A DNA stretch of 64,000 nt from Bacillus methanolicus MGA3 (GTDB taxonomy: Bacteria > Bacillota > Bacilli > Bacillales > Cytobacillaceae): positions 2,760,001-2,824,000 of the forward strand of contig NZ_CP007739.1 in assembly GCF_000724485.1 (NCBI RefSeq), in the 5' to 3' direction. This document shows positions 35,436 through 45,282 of this stretch, one piece after another. The notes beneath the pieces were generated by a model. That model saw only the letters and a list, made by a program, of their open reading frames with translations. It was not told the origin of the DNA and searched no databases. The position numbers were made by a program, and so were the translations under genes. How positions within the stretch are numbered: the first letter of the stretch is position 1; each line of letters begins with the position of its first letter.

Positions 35436-35601
35436 GCAGTGTTCCTCCTTTTCGGGAACTGCCTAACTATAAAAAATTGGTTTCTATAATTTCGATGTTC
35501 TCTTCCCATTTTCCTTTATAAATTATTGATTCTGATTCCAATATGTTCAAATAAAATTTGAATCATTTCGACTGGAACAAATTTTTCCAAAGGAGGATTG
35601 A

Positions 35602-35634
35602 ATGTGGATAAGTTCGGTTGAATATATTGATTAA
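35602..35634 (+). CDS. Possible 10-codon leader peptide
   Basis: AAAGGAGG ideally spaced before ATG 35602 opens MWISSVEYID and stops at 35634, 30 bases before the Met-rich spore-type gene. It may be a decayed start or a leader peptide. Confidence 0.3.
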   Translation: MWISSVEYID

Positions 35635-35664
35635 GGTGCAACGGCAAGAATAAATGAAAAGGGG

Positions 35665-36084
35665 ATGATGATGATGATGTACCCCTACTACAACAAAAAC
35701 AATTTCTATTCGAATTCTTACTATTATCCATATGTATTTCCATATGTCCAATATCTCTCCAATTATGACCGGCCATATCCTTACCGAATATATCCTCCAG
35801 TAAACCCAAATTTGCTGATGGGTTCTGCGAAACAAATGAAGATCATTATGAGAGATGCACTCCGTATAATTGATAAAATTTCAGTCTCTAAACAATTCGC
35901 GCACGATTTAATGAATGCTGCCCAAGAATCCAAAACAGAAGTGGTAAAAAGTTTGATTCTTTCAACTGGTGTAATTAGAATGCCGGTCTTGAAATTCAAT
36001 CCCGACGGCCTTTATATGCGATTCGAAGGCAAATTTGATAATGTTGACTGTTGCCATTTGGTTTTGCAATTAAGATGGATTTAA
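35665..36084 (+). CDS. Tyr-rich hypothetical protein, possible spore component
   Basis: 139 residues from the first of five tandem ATG codons. A Tyr/Pro/Asn-rich head (YYYPYVFPYVQYL) of about 45 residues precedes a compact helical domain (MKIIMRDALRIIDKISVSKQ) and a C-terminal beta-like segment (LKFNPDGLYMRFEGK). The head resembles spore coat low-complexity tails, while the second part looks like a folded domain I do not recognise. A hairpin terminator follows at 36136-36164. Confidence 0.65.
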   Translation: MMMMMYPYYNKNNFYSNSYYYPYVFPYVQYLSNYDRPYPYRIYPPVNPNLLMGSAKQMKIIMRDALRIIDKISVSKQFAHDLMNAAQESKTEVVKSLILSTGVIRMPVLKFNPDGLYMRFEGKFDNVDCCHLVLQLRWI

Positions 36085-36135
36085 AATAACTAATAAAATA
36101 GTTGCAGTGATGTCTGGGCGATGGAATGGCCATAT

Positions 36136-36164
36136 AAACAGCTCTCTGCGACAGAGAGCTGTTT
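36136..36164. terminator. Terminator shared by convergent genes
   Basis: A 13-bp stem AAACAGCTCTCTG/CAGAGAGCTGTTT with a 3-base loop lies between the Tyr-rich gene and the Gly/Tyr/Pro-rich gene. Confidence 0.85.
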
Positions 36165-36179
36165 AGCCATTTATTAATA

Positions 36180-36395
36180 TTAGTATGGATATCCGCCTCC
36201 ATATCCATAATAAGGCTGGTTGTAAGGATATGGCTGGTAAAAAGGATATGGGGGAAAGTATGGACGGGGATAAAAAAGTGCTCCTGCTGCAAGTCCTCCT
36301 GCAAGTCCTCCTAAAAGTCCTCCAAGGAATGGTCCTCCAAAGAAAAATCCTCTATTGCCTGGTCCAAAATACGGAGTTCTGTAATTATAATTCAT
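36180..36395 (-). CDS. Gly/Tyr/Pro-rich small protein, likely spore coat
   Basis: 71 residues: MNYNYRTPYFGPGNRGFFFG, then a glycine-alanine hydrophobic centre (GGLLGGLAGGLAAGAL), and a Tyr/Pro tail (PYPFYQPYPY, GYGGGYPY). AAGGAGG lies 9 bases before the ATG. The plan mirrors that of the protein at 16488-16937 (Gly-rich hydrophobic core, then Tyr/Gly tail), suggesting they are related coat-type proteins. Confidence 0.7.
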   Translation of the reverse strand: MNYNYRTPYFGPGNRGFFFGGPFLGGLLGGLAGGLAAGALFYPRPYFPPYPFYQPYPYNQPYYGYGGGYPY

Positions 36396-36662
36396 CCGGG
36401 TAACCTCCTTTTCATTCTGCGCTGCCCTACATTACTACATATGCATTTGTACCAATTTTTGAGTGGGCAAATGGACAGAATTTATCCATACTTCCATAAA
36501 TTGGAGTGTTATATAAATTTGAACAAAGTGTAAACGACAAAATTTCATGAATCAGAACATAATTCAGGGGCTGACTCGTAAAATCAGCCCCTTCGTAATT
36601 GTTTTACATTTTCAAAAAAATTTAATGATTCAAGAAGAAAAGAAGCAAGGCTTATCGTGGTT

Positions 36663-38165
36663 TTATAGTGTTTCAAACCGCTCAACAAACAATGCAAGTG
36701 TTCGCGTCATGACACCTGTTGCACCTGTTGGCCCAAGGTCATGCTCCTTATTCGTCGTTGCTGTTCCGGCAATATCTAAGTGCACCCATGGAGTGTCTTC
36801 TGCAAATTCGCCGATAAAGGCTCCTCCCATAATTGCATGGCCTTCTCTTCCAGGGGAGTTATTTAAATCTGCAATTTTGCTGCTTCGTACTCTTTCTTTA
36901 TCTCGCTCAAAGAGTGGAAGGCGCCAGATCGGTTCACCTGCTTCATACGATGCTTCGAGAACTTGTTCAAAAAATGCTTCGTTGTTTGTCAACGCACCTG
37001 TTGTTTCTGTACCAAGGGCAATAATGACCCCGCCTGTAAGAGTGGCTACATCCACTAAATAATCTGCACCTTGATGCTTCGCATATGTCACTGCGTCAGC
37101 CAAAGCGAGACGTCCTTCAGCATCAGTATTTAACACTTCAATCGTTTTGCCGCTCATCGAGGTAATCACATCGTCTGGTTTTAATGCTGAACCACTTATC
37201 ATGTTATCGGTCGATGGAATCACTGCCACTACGTTTTTTTCCGGTTTCAACTCTCCGATGATTTCCATTGCGCCTAGAACTGCAGCAGCTCCACCCATAT
37301 CGGTTTTCATGCCGACAATTCCATCTTTCGGTTTTAGCGAGTATCCGCCAGTATCAAAAGTAATTCCTTTGCCGACAAGTCCAATCACATCTTTCCACTC
37401 GTCTTTGCCTTGATATTTCAAAACAATCAATTTCGGAGGTTCAGCGGAACCTTGATTTACGGCTAAAAGCGCTCCCATACCGAGCTTTATCATATCTTCT
37501 TTCTCTAATATTTCTACTTCAAAGTTATACTTTGCAGCTAGTTCTTTTGCATAGTTTGCCATATCTGTTGCAGTAAGTTTATTGCCCGGCGTATTTACAA
37601 GCGTGCGTGCTGAATTTGTTCCTTTTCCATATGCATATCCTACCATTAGTGAAGCTCTGATTTCATCCTCATCCGCTGCATTTGCATAAACAGTAATAGT
37701 TTCAAGATTGACTTCAGGTTCATTAGATTTCTGTTTATACCCTTCAAATTGATAGGTCGAAAGTGCAATTGCTTCACTCACAGCATGGGCGGCATCTTGA
37801 AGTTCGACTGTCTCTGCTGTAAATGAATCAAGAAAAATCGCCGTTTCACGCAGCTTCGCATCCTTTATTTTCTTAAAGGTTCGTCCAAATGCTTGTCTAA
37901 GAAATTCAAAGCTAAAATTTGTTTCATTTCCTAGCCCGACAAAAATTAATCTTTTTGCCCCAGTTTTTCCAAAAGTATGTATGACTGAAATAGCTTTTTT
38001 CTTTGCAGAAATATCCCCGCTTTTTTCCAGTTCTGTTAATTGGCCTTCAAAAAACTTGTCTAAATCTGCCAGTTTTTCACTAAATTTTGTTGGCTTATCA
38101 AATAATCCTATTACGAGGCTCTCATGTTTATTTGCAAAATCAAATTCTTTTTCCACTTTAAACAT
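36663..38165 (-). CDS. pepA: Leucyl aminopeptidase (M17)
   Basis: 500 residues, the normal length for cytosolic leucine aminopeptidase. Signatures: [15 protein letters not shown] (metal Lys/Asp), [15 protein letters not shown], and the family motif [13 protein letters not shown] with Zn/Mn ligands. It releases N-terminal residues from peptides. It corresponds to YuiE of B. subtilis in the same neighbourhood. Confidence 0.96.
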   Translation of the reverse strand: MFKVEKEFDFANKHESLVIGLFDKPTKFSEKLADLDKFFEGQLTELEKSGDISAKKKAISVIHTFGKTGAKRLIFVGLGNETNFSFEFLRQAFGRTFKKIKDAKLRETAIFLDSFTAETVELQDAAHAVSEAIALSTYQFEGYKQKSNEPEVNLETITVYANAADEDEIRASLMVGYAYGKGTNSARTLVNTPGNKLTATDMANYAKELAAKYNFEVEILEKEDMIKLGMGALLAVNQGSAEPPKLIVLKYQGKDEWKDVIGLVGKGITFDTGGYSLKPKDGIVGMKTDMGGAAAVLGAMEIIGELKPEKNVVAVIPSTDNMISGSALKPDDVITSMSGKTIEVLNTDAEGRLALADAVTYAKHQGADYLVDVATLTGGVIIALGTETTGALTNNEAFFEQVLEASYEAGEPIWRLPLFERDKERVRSSKIADLNNSPGREGHAIMGGAFIGEFAEDTPWVHLDIAGTATTNKEHDLGPTGATGVMTRTLALFVERFETL

Positions 38166-38225
38166 TCATTTCACCCCTAAATCATATGTTTTATTATATC
38201 GAAAAAATAAAGATATTTCGAATTT

Positions 38226-38606
38226 CTAAACATCTTGTAAATATAAATACAGATTCGGAAGTTTTGAAAGAGAACTTATTTTGTTATATGGGACCTTGTC
38301 AATTTCTTCTGGTATAATAAGTAGACATTGTTCGATAAAATCATTGACCTCTTCCAAATTTAATCCCCAATAAAACGGGCGATATTTCTGCAAATAATTA
38401 TGGGCTGCTTTCATCATGAGACGTGCCCCTTTTACATTTCCATATTCATAATGATAGATGGCAACACTCATTTGCAGCAAACCTTTTAGAAATAAATTAC
38501 CCTTATCAGTCATCCACATCTCTTCTATGAGATCGTGGCATGTATAGTAGTCACCTTCATTGAAACTGACAAAAAATTCGTAATACTGGATGGGGTAATT
38601 GTTCAT
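38226..38606 (-). CDS. DUF309 family protein
   Basis: 126 residues from the ATG at 38606 (GGAAGGGGG upstream). The motif FNEGDYYTCHDLIEEMWM and the GLLQMSVAIYHYEYGN segment define DUF309, an all-helical cytosolic family of unknown function with a conserved H-x3-EE pattern. It is upstream of pepA on the same strand but 60 bases apart. Confidence 0.85.
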   Translation of the reverse strand: MNNYPIQYYEFFVSFNEGDYYTCHDLIEEMWMTDKGNLFLKGLLQMSVAIYHYEYGNVKGARLMMKAAHNYLQKYRPFYWGLNLEEVNDFIEQCLLIIPEEIDKVPYNKISSLSKLPNLYLYLQDV

Positions 38607-38749
38607 TATAAATCCCCCTTCCAAAAGGTATATTAACAAAAAAGATCGAATGTAATATGATCAATCATATCAAACTTTATTATAATGTTTCATGTTTTAT
38701 GTTTACCAATCAGGTTAAAAGATGAAAAAACAAAAGGTGGTTACTTTTA

Positions 38750-39229
38750 ATGGGATTATTATCCAATTTTCCTTTATTCGCCTCAATCGCAGCGATTTTT
38801 TTCGCACAATTTCTTAAAGTGCCCATCCAGTTTATTGCAACAAGGAGACTTGACTGGTCGCTCTTGACAAGCACAGGCGGTATGCCAAGCTCCCATTCGG
38901 CAGCTGTCACTGCTTTATCAACAGGGGTTGCGCTTGAAACTGGCCTCAATTCCGTCTTTTTTGCTATTTCAACCGTTTTTGCAATTATAACAATGTTTGA
39001 CGCTACCGGGGTCCGCAGACAGGCAGGCGAACAAGCAATCGTCTTAAATAAACTTGTAGACGATTTTAACAAGTTAGTCGAAGATGCAAAAATCTGGAAA
39101 CAGAAACCAGAAGAAACGAAACGAAAAAAATTAAAAGAACTGTTAGGCCATAAACCGATCGAAGTTTTTTTTGGCGGGTTGACAGGCATCGTTTTAACAC
39201 TGCTTTTGCACTTTATTATTTCGAAATAG
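38750..39229 (+). CDS. yuiD: Divergent PAP2 family protein YuiD
   Basis: 159 residues, DUF212. Several membrane helices and the motif GGMPSSHSAAVTALSTG, a partial acid-phosphatase signature. The C-terminal HKPIEVFFGG is conserved. Possibly a lipid phosphatase. AAAGGTGG precedes the ATG. It is followed directly by the cobalamin-binding-like gene. Confidence 0.92.
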   Translation: MGLLSNFPLFASIAAIFFAQFLKVPIQFIATRRLDWSLLTSTGGMPSSHSAAVTALSTGVALETGLNSVFFAISTVFAIITMFDATGVRRQAGEQAIVLNKLVDDFNKLVEDAKIWKQKPEETKRKKLKELLGHKPIEVFFGGLTGIVLTLLLHFIISK

Positions 39230-39238
39230 GTGATACAA

Positions 39239-40021
39239 ATGAGAATTATTTCCTTATGCCCAAGCAACACTGAAGTTCTTGGATACTTAGGTCTGGCTGA
39301 TCAGCTAATAGGAGTTGATGATTTCTCGGATTGGCCTAAATCGGTTCATCATTTGCCGAGACTTGGCCCTGACTTATCCATTGATATAGATATGGTGGAA
39401 AAGTTAAACCCTGACCTTGTTATCGCTTCATTAAGTGTACCCGGAATGGAAAAGAACGTGGAAGAGCTAAATAAACGGAAAATACCTCATATTATATTAA
39501 ATCCACAGAGTCTTTCTGACATTCAAAATGATCTTGTATTAACGGGAAAAGCTTTAAATGAACCAGAGAGAGGACTAGAAGCGGCAAAAAAATTCCAAAC
39601 AAGCATTGAAGACCTAAAAAGAAAAGCAGGAACCATTCAGGAAAAACGACCCTCTCTTTACTGGGAATGGTGGCCGAAACCTGTTTTCACACCCGGTAAG
39701 TTGAACTGGCTGACAGAAATAAGCGAATTAGCAGGCGCAACAAATTTATTTAAAGATATCGAATTAGCCAGCGTACAAACAGATTGGCAAGATGTTTATG
39801 AACGAAACCCGGATTATATATGCCTTGCCTGGGTAGGTGTCCGGACGGAAAAAGTGAAACCAGAAATCTTGTTAAAACGCCCGGGATGGAGGGATTTAAA
39901 AGCGATAAAGAAAGGCAATGTCTTCGTTTTAGAAGAACAACTATTTTGCAGACCCTCTCCCCGGCTTTTGGAAGGAGCCAAAAAACTGCTATCTCTTCTA
40001 ACTGATAAACTAACTGAATAG
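39239..40021 (+). CDS. Cobalamin-binding-like protein (BtuF fold), no signal peptide
   Basis: 260 residues of the class III periplasmic-binding fold (MRIISLCPSNTEVLGYLGL, LGPDLSIDIDMVEKLNPDLV, RPGWRDLKAIKKGNVFVL). Relatives capture cobalamin or Fe-complexes for ABC transport, but this protein begins at the mature domain with no signal or lipobox. It may therefore act in the cytosol. AGGTGAT precedes the ATG at 39239. It starts 9 bases after yuiD, suggesting coupling. No transporter genes are nearby. Confidence 0.8.
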   Translation: MRIISLCPSNTEVLGYLGLADQLIGVDDFSDWPKSVHHLPRLGPDLSIDIDMVEKLNPDLVIASLSVPGMEKNVEELNKRKIPHIILNPQSLSDIQNDLVLTGKALNEPERGLEAAKKFQTSIEDLKRKAGTIQEKRPSLYWEWWPKPVFTPGKLNWLTEISELAGATNLFKDIELASVQTDWQDVYERNPDYICLAWVGVRTEKVKPEILLKRPGWRDLKAIKKGNVFVLEEQLFCRPSPRLLEGAKKLLSLLTDKLTE

Positions 40022-40027
40022 CAAAAA

Positions 40028-40112
40028 GGCTGATTCATACGCAAAGGGTCAGACCCCTCCAATACAAATAATTTAATATTGTTGGAGGGATCTAGACCCT
40101 TATGAGTCAGCC
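40028..40112. repeat. Dispersed palindromic element, copy 3 (best preserved)
   Basis: GGCTGATTCATACGC, AAAGGGTCAGACCCCTCCAA and their counterparts TTGGAGGGATCTAGACCCTT, ATGAGTCAGCC form an imperfect stem of about 38 bp around an A/T core. It lies between convergent genes, so it may end both transcripts. Confidence 0.85.
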
Positions 40113-40150
40113 CATTTCTTATTTATGTAAATCCATTTAAGAATATCATT

Positions 40151-40864
40151 CTACTTTCTTTCCGTTTTGGTGTATTGATGGCGAAAAACTTGCATTGATT
40201 CGTTTTCATTCAGTTTTATTAAATCCTGCTCAGTCAGCGTTCCATCTCCAAGCTTTACGATATAAACATCAAGAGTTTGCTTACCCCATTGGTTATAAAC
40301 ATCATCCACGGTTTCATAATAAAGATCGACTTTGTTCCCTTTAATTGCCCCGCCTTTATCTGCTACTACTCCAAAGCCATATCCCGGGACAAAAAGAATT
40401 GTTCCAATTGGGAATACATTTAAGTCTGCCGCTACTGTAGAGAATAAATCCCGTTTTACCTTTACACCTGAATAGGTAATCCCATATCCAGGGTGATTAG
40501 GATTTTTCCCAGTAGATTCATACCCGGCTGTATATCCTGTAGCAACAACGGTTTTCTTTGGATATTGCGACCAGTCAATCTCTTTTTCCAGCGATGGCCG
40601 ATTTCCCGCCGCCGCTTTACTGGATGAGATTTTCAGTTTATGTTGGGCAATCCTATTCATAAATTTTAAGGCGTGTCCAACCGATTTTATTTCATGATCA
40701 TGAAAAGTACTTTCAGCTTCCTTATGCTGTCCATTGCCAGAGAACATTAATGAAACAATCGATTTTGCTTTCACACCGGAAAATGATTGAAATGTCGTTA
40801 ATAGCGCTGCTGAAAATAGTACGGACATCATGAAACGTCTCATCCATTTTTTTGTGATATTCAT
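40151..40864 (-). CDS. yuiC: 3D-domain protein YuiC, putative lytic transglycosylase-like
   Basis: 237 residues from the ATG at 40864. An N-terminal membrane anchor or signal helix ([19 protein letters not shown]) is followed by a linker. The 3D domain has [21 protein letters not shown] and ends [23 protein letters not shown] with the three conserved aspartates. These proteins resemble MltA-fold peptidoglycan hydrolases active in stationary phase and spore germination. A start at 40903 is also possible; GGAGGAG is 13 bases before 40864. Confidence 0.9.
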   Translation of the reverse strand: MNITKKWMRRFMMSVLFSAALLTTFQSFSGVKAKSIVSLMFSGNGQHKEAESTFHDHEIKSVGHALKFMNRIAQHKLKISSSKAAAGNRPSLEKEIDWSQYPKKTVVATGYTAGYESTGKNPNHPGYGITYSGVKVKRDLFSTVAADLNVFPIGTILFVPGYGFGVVADKGGAIKGNKVDLYYETVDDVYNQWGKQTLDVYIVKLGDGTLTEQDLIKLNENESMQVFRHQYTKTERK

Positions 40865-41040
40865 AAAAATTTTTTCACTCCTCCCAAGACTATTTATCTC
40901 CAATAATTTCGATAAATATTCATCTTAGGAGGAACTTATCTAGAAGACTTATCCATCATGGTGGATAATATACCATGGAGGTTTTAGTCAAAAAAGCAGG
41001 AAAATGTAAAAAAGCTTTCACATAGACGGTGAAAACTTTT

Positions 41041-41364
41041 CTAGAACATTCGATATCCTTTTTTCCTAAGCAGTTTGATCGTAATACCTGCAACAATAGC
41101 ACCTGCAAAGCCGCTGCTTAAAATTAATACATCAGCGATCGCAAGATGAGAAAATCGTCTTCCTAATTCAGCGAATGCTTTCTTGAAGTTTGTAAAATAC
41201 TCAATAAACCTGACATCATCAATAATAAAGATCGCAACAATTGGATAAATAATCGCCATAATCCATGACATTCTCAGCAGCATATTTAACAAAAAACCAA
41301 TTCCAAAAAATAAGACAAAAAATAAAAGCATTGATATGATTAATGTTACAATTGTCATTTCCAT
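41041..41364 (-). CDS. yuiB: Membrane protein YuiB
   Basis: 107 residues with three membrane helices; the central IIYPIVAIFIIDDVRFIEYF and the C-terminal GITIKLLRKKGYRMF match YuiB. Function unknown. GGGAGGAATAACC precedes the ATG at 41364. Position beside yuiC follows B. subtilis. Confidence 0.85.
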   Translation of the reverse strand: MEMTIVTLIISMLLFFVLFFGIGFLLNMLLRMSWIMAIIYPIVAIFIIDDVRFIEYFTNFKKAFAELGRRFSHLAIADVLILSSGFAGAIVAGITIKLLRKKGYRMF

Positions 41365-41459
41365 CGGTTATTCCTCCCTCAAGCCGTCAACTTTTAGTGT
41401 ACTAAACTGGACTTTAGGGAGTCAATTTTATTCTTTATTATTCTTAAATTTTAAGAAAA

Positions 41460-41951
41460 TTACAAAAATAATTTATAAGATGTATAGCCAAATTGATCTC
41501 CTGGATGAACCCCATCGATTAATGGTTTTGCGGAATTTTCTGATAAATCCAAAAGATATTGAAGAAGAACAGAGGTTTCATTGGTTTGACTAAGCAGTTT
41601 CTCTGGATTTATAAACTTTGCATCGAGCAGTTCATCCTCCTGTATTTTAATCGTTTGTTCTTCTTTCAGCTCAAGTAAAAAAAGAATCATATTATCACTT
41701 ATTTCTCCTCTAATTACTCCTGTACGCAAGCCTATCATCCCGATTAATTCGCACTTTATCCCTGTTTCCTCGAATACTTCACGGATGGCTGCTTCATCGG
41801 CCGTTTCATTCGCATCTACAAAACCTGCAGGCAAGGACCATTTCCCTTTAAGTCCACCGTACTTTTTCTTAACTACAAGCCATTCCCCTGCTTTGTTCTT
41901 TACCAAACCTGATACTCCAAGCCAAACATTACCCCTTTTATTTTCTCCCAT
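41460..41951 (-). CDS. NUDIX hydrolase
   Basis: 163 residues from the ATG at 41951 after AGAGGTG. The Nudix box GFVDANETADEAAIREVFEE (G-x5-E-x7-RE-x2-EE) is complete. It likely hydrolyses a nucleoside diphosphate derivative. It lies downstream of yumB on the same strand, separated by yumB's terminator. Confidence 0.92.
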   Translation of the reverse strand: MGENKRGNVWLGVSGLVKNKAGEWLVVKKKYGGLKGKWSLPAGFVDANETADEAAIREVFEETGIKCELIGMIGLRTGVIRGEISDNMILFLLELKEEQTIKIQEDELLDAKFINPEKLLSQTNETSVLLQYLLDLSENSAKPLIDGVHPGDQFGYTSYKLFL

Positions 41952-41998
41952 GTAGACACCTCTTTTTGTGCTTTTCACATATATTTTAACAAAAAAAG

Positions 41999-42016
41999 AG
42001 CAGACCTAAGTCTGCT
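41999..42016 (-). terminator. Terminator of yumB
   Basis: AGCAGAC-CTAA-GTCTGCT with T7 on the minus strand, 14 bases past the yumB stop. Confidence 0.85.
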
Positions 42017-42029
42017 ATAACCGAATTAA

Positions 42030-43244
42030 TTAAAATACTTTAAATTTTCCTTTTTTCAACACGAGTGAGGCACCGCCAATTTTGTAAAGCGCGCGATTAT
42101 CTACCATTTTCTTCATAAATGAAGCTCTGGTTCCAACCATTTTCTTTCCAAATACAATACCAGTTGCATCATCATCGCCTAAAGAACATACCGTACCTTT
42201 AATATCAGGTTTAAATGCCTCAAGCTCTTTATTGCGAATCAGGGAAACAAGATTTCTTGCACAAACTTCACCTTGCTGCATCGCAATTTGAGCAGTCGGA
42301 GGGTATGGGCGATTAATTTCTTCATTAATGATTAAAGAGCAATCACCGATAATAAACACATTGTCATGGCCAGGCGCTCTTAAGTCAGGCTGCACTTTAA
42401 CACGGGCGCGCATCGCTTCGAATCCTGATTTTTCAATAATAGCGTTTCCTCTAACACCAGCTGCCCAGACAACAGTACCGGCTTTAATTTCCTCTAGTTC
42501 ATCTTCACCTTTTGCAACAAGAATTCCTTCAGGAGTACATTCTTTGATAGGGGTGCCAATTCGGAATTCGACGCCTTTGCTTTCTAATCTTGACATAGCG
42601 TACTTAACCAGCTCAGGATCAAAGCCAGGAAGAGCCGATGGAGCTGCTTCAACACAGATTATTTTTACTTTATTAATGTCAACATCGTACTCACGGCAAA
42701 GTTCAGGAACACGGTTTACTAATTCGCCTAAAAACTCAATTCCTGTAAAACCTGCTCCGCCTACAACAATTGTTAAACGTTCATCTTTCTTTTCCGCTTC
42801 AGTGTTGTAAGTTGCAAACTGATATTCAATATGCTCGCGGATTCGTCTTGCAGCATTCACATTGGAAATCGCAAATGCATATTCTTTCATCCCTTTAATG
42901 CCGAAAGTTTCAGATTCACCGCCAACAGCAACGACTAAATAGTCATAATCAAGTTCACGGTCCTCAAGAAGCACTTTATTTTCAGCAGTCTTTATTTCCA
43001 CAGCAGTGCCTTTGATAAAATCAACTTTATTACGGTCGATTACATCCTTAATATCGTAGCGAACACGGTCATGATGCAAAGTACCTGCAGATGCTTCGTG
43101 CAGCCATGTAGTTTCATAGTGGTAATCATTTTTGTTGACTAGGATTATGTCCGCTTCATTGGCCCCGACAAGTTTTTGAAGTCGAGTTGTTGTCATTAAT
43201 CCACCATATCCGGCACCTAAAATTACGATTCTTGGCTTTCTCAA
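42030..43244 (-). CDS. yumB: Type II NADH dehydrogenase YumB
   Basis: 404 residues, start TTG at 43244 after GGGGAAGTG. NDH-2 features: an FAD-binding [10 protein letters not shown] near the N-terminus, a second Rossmann motif [30 protein letters not shown], and FIIGDCSLI before a C-terminal membrane-binding part. It feeds electrons from NADH to menaquinone without proton pumping. A Rex-like palindrome sits 97 bases upstream, fitting NADH-responsive control. Confidence 0.93.
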   Translation of the reverse strand: MRKPRIVILGAGYGGLMTTTRLQKLVGANEADIILVNKNDYHYETTWLHEASAGTLHHDRVRYDIKDVIDRNKVDFIKGTAVEIKTAENKVLLEDRELDYDYLVVAVGGESETFGIKGMKEYAFAISNVNAARRIREHIEYQFATYNTEAEKKDERLTIVVGGAGFTGIEFLGELVNRVPELCREYDVDINKVKIICVEAAPSALPGFDPELVKYAMSRLESKGVEFRIGTPIKECTPEGILVAKGEDELEEIKAGTVVWAAGVRGNAIIEKSGFEAMRARVKVQPDLRAPGHDNVFIIGDCSLIINEEINRPYPPTAQIAMQQGEVCARNLVSLIRNKELEAFKPDIKGTVCSLGDDDATGIVFGKKMVGTRASFMKKMVDNRALYKIGGASLVLKKGKFKVF

Positions 43245-43340
43245 AGTGTATCACTTCCCCTTTTTCTAAAATTTTCGAGCACTTTTTCTTACCTTCCGCC
43301 AATTTCTAAATTATAATTATAACAGAAATAAAGAAAAAGT

Positions 43341-43358
43341 TTGTGATGTACTTCACGA
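43341..43358 (-). promoter_or_regulatory. Candidate Rex (or FNR-type) operator upstream of yumB
   Basis: TTGTGATGTACTTCACGA differs from the Rex consensus TTGTGAAN4TTCACAA at two positions and also fits TGTGA-N6-TCAC. The rest of the 366-base gap 43245-43610 is A/T-rich divergent promoter sequence without genes. Confidence 0.5.
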
Positions 43359-43610
43359 AATAATTCAAAAAAACGTTACAAAATTGTCAAAAAATATTAA
43401 CATAATTCCATAACTACATGATATTAGTTTTATCGACGATTTTCAAGCAATTTTTATATTTTTTTAAAATTAAGAATATTAAAAAAATAGGTTAATATTA
43501 TAGTTTTTTACAATTTTTTACTTTCATTTCCTGAATTATCAATTGAGGATTTATTTCATTTGTGATATAAATATATAATGAACGTTTTAATTTTGATGGG
43601 GGGATATGGA

Positions 43611-44609
43611 GTGCAAGAAGATCAAAAAGTTTATGACATTACAATTATTGGCGGCGGCCCCACAGGTTTATTTACTGCATTTTATGGAGGTATGAGACAG
43701 GCTTCCGTAAAAATTATTGAAAGCTTGCCGCAGCTGGGCGGTCAATTATCTGCCCTGTATCCTGAAAAATACATATACGATGTTGCCGGTTTTCCAAAAA
43801 TCCGTGCCCAAGAACTCATAAATAACTTAAAAGAGCAAATGGCAAAATTCGAACCAACGGTTGTTCTTGAACAATCGGTAGAGAAGCTGGAAAAGCAGCC
43901 TGACGGAATTTTTAAATTGACAACCAACAAGGAAATCCATTATTCCAAGACAATAATCATTACCGCAGGAAACGGAGCATTCCAGCCTCGCCGTCTGGAA
44001 CTTGAAAACGCTTCGCAATATGAAGGGAAAAATCTTCATTACTTCATTGAAGATTTAAATCAATTTGCCGGTAAAAAGGTAGTTGTATTTGGTGGAGGAG
44101 ACTCTGCCGTTGACTGGGCATTAATGTTAGAACCGATAGCAGAAAAAGTTACAATTGTACACCGCCGCGATAAATTCCGTGCACATGAGCACAGTGTTGA
44201 GAACCTGAAAAATTCTAAAGTTGAAATAAAGACTCCGTATGTCCCTGCAGAGTTAATTGGCGATGGAGAAAAAATTAAGCAAGTTGTTATCCAAATAGCA
44301 AATGGAGAAGAAAAAGAAGTCATTGATGTTGATGCGGTAATCGTTAATTTTGGTTTCGTATCATCCCTTGGCCCAATCAAGGAATGGGGATTAGCAATCG
44401 AGAAAAATTCGATTGTTGTTAACTCCAAGATGGAAACAAGTATCCCCGGTATTTATGCAGCAGGGGACATTTGCACTTATGATGGAAAAGTTAAGCTAAT
44501 TGCTTGCGGATTTGGAGAAGCTCCAACTGCTGTTAATAACGCAAAAGCCTATATCGACCCGAAAGCAAGAGTACAGCCAATGCACAGTACATCGATGTTT
44601 AATCAGTAA
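43611..44609 (+). CDS. yumC: Ferredoxin/flavodoxin-NADP reductase (YumC)
   Basis: 332 residues, exactly the B. subtilis length, when started at GTG 43611 (GGGGGG upstream). Thioredoxin-reductase-like FNR: FAD site [21 protein letters not shown] site [14 protein letters not shown], and [25 protein letters not shown]. No CxxC redox pair, as expected. It reduces ferredoxin or flavodoxin with NADPH and is essential in B. subtilis. Confidence 0.96.
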   Translation: MQEDQKVYDITIIGGGPTGLFTAFYGGMRQASVKIIESLPQLGGQLSALYPEKYIYDVAGFPKIRAQELINNLKEQMAKFEPTVVLEQSVEKLEKQPDGIFKLTTNKEIHYSKTIIITAGNGAFQPRRLELENASQYEGKNLHYFIEDLNQFAGKKVVVFGGGDSAVDWALMLEPIAEKVTIVHRRDKFRAHEHSVENLKNSKVEIKTPYVPAELIGDGEKIKQVVIQIANGEEKEVIDVDAVIVNFGFVSSLGPIKEWGLAIEKNSIVVNSKMETSIPGIYAAGDICTYDGKVKLIACGFGEAPTAVNNAKAYIDPKARVQPMHSTSMFNQ

Positions 44610-44651
44610 AGCGCAAGCGCTTCAATTAAAACTAATCTCTGAAAGCAGGCA

Positions 44652-44689
44652 AAAATCCCCGTGATTTTAATATCCTCGGGGATTTTTTT
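44652..44689 (+). terminator. Terminator of yumC
   Basis: AAAATCCCCG/CGGGGATTTT stem, 15-base loop, T7 tail on the plus strand. Confidence 0.88.
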
Positions 44690-44699
44690 GGCATATCGA

Positions 44700-45062
44700 T
44701 TAGCACTCTTCCGGCGTACCGGCAACTGTTGATGTGCGGAATGATGAACCGCAGCCGCAGGTAGCGATCGCATTGGGATTGTCGATTGTAAAACCGCCGC
44801 CCATTAACGACTGTTTGTAATCAATTTTTGTTCCATTTAATATCGCGGCGCTTTTTTTATCCACTAGAATTTTAATGCCGTGCTGTTGAAATTGGATATC
44901 CTCATTTTCCGGCTCGTGCTCAAAACCCATTCCATATGAGAGACCGCTGCAGCCTCCGCCCTTAACCGCAACCCTTAAAAAAGAGCCTTCTTCTTCATTT
45001 TGCTTCATCATATCCTTTATTTGAAACGCTGCTGCTTCCGTAATCACAAGAACGTCTTGCAT
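44700..45062 (-). CDS. yutM: A-type Fe-S carrier YutM (HesB/IscA family)
   Basis: 120 residues from the ATG at 45062 (AAAGGCGGG upstream). The three conserved cysteines are present in GGGCSGLSY and ATCGCGSSF. It delivers Fe-S clusters to apo-targets, possibly including lipoate synthase encoded downstream in the window. An additional C-terminal cysteine (PEEC) is noted. Confidence 0.93.
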   Translation of the reverse strand: MQDVLVITEAAAFQIKDMMKQNEEEGSFLRVAVKGGGCSGLSYGMGFEHEPENEDIQFQQHGIKILVDKKSAAILNGTKIDYKQSLMGGGFTIDNPNAIATCGCGSSFRTSTVAGTPEEC

Positions 45063-45282
45063 TTTGTTTTCCCGCCTTTCTAAAAAATAACTCCTTTTAT
45101 TTATAGTATATACATTAAGGTAACAGTACTCAACTGCGGCAACTTGAAGGAAAATAACGGTGTTTGTTTTACAATATTGGCACACTTTTCTTGATATATA
45201 GTCCTTTTTACACAAAACTACTGTATAATCATAATAACAACATAAGCATCTAGAACTATTAGCATTTCAAGAAGGTGATTGA

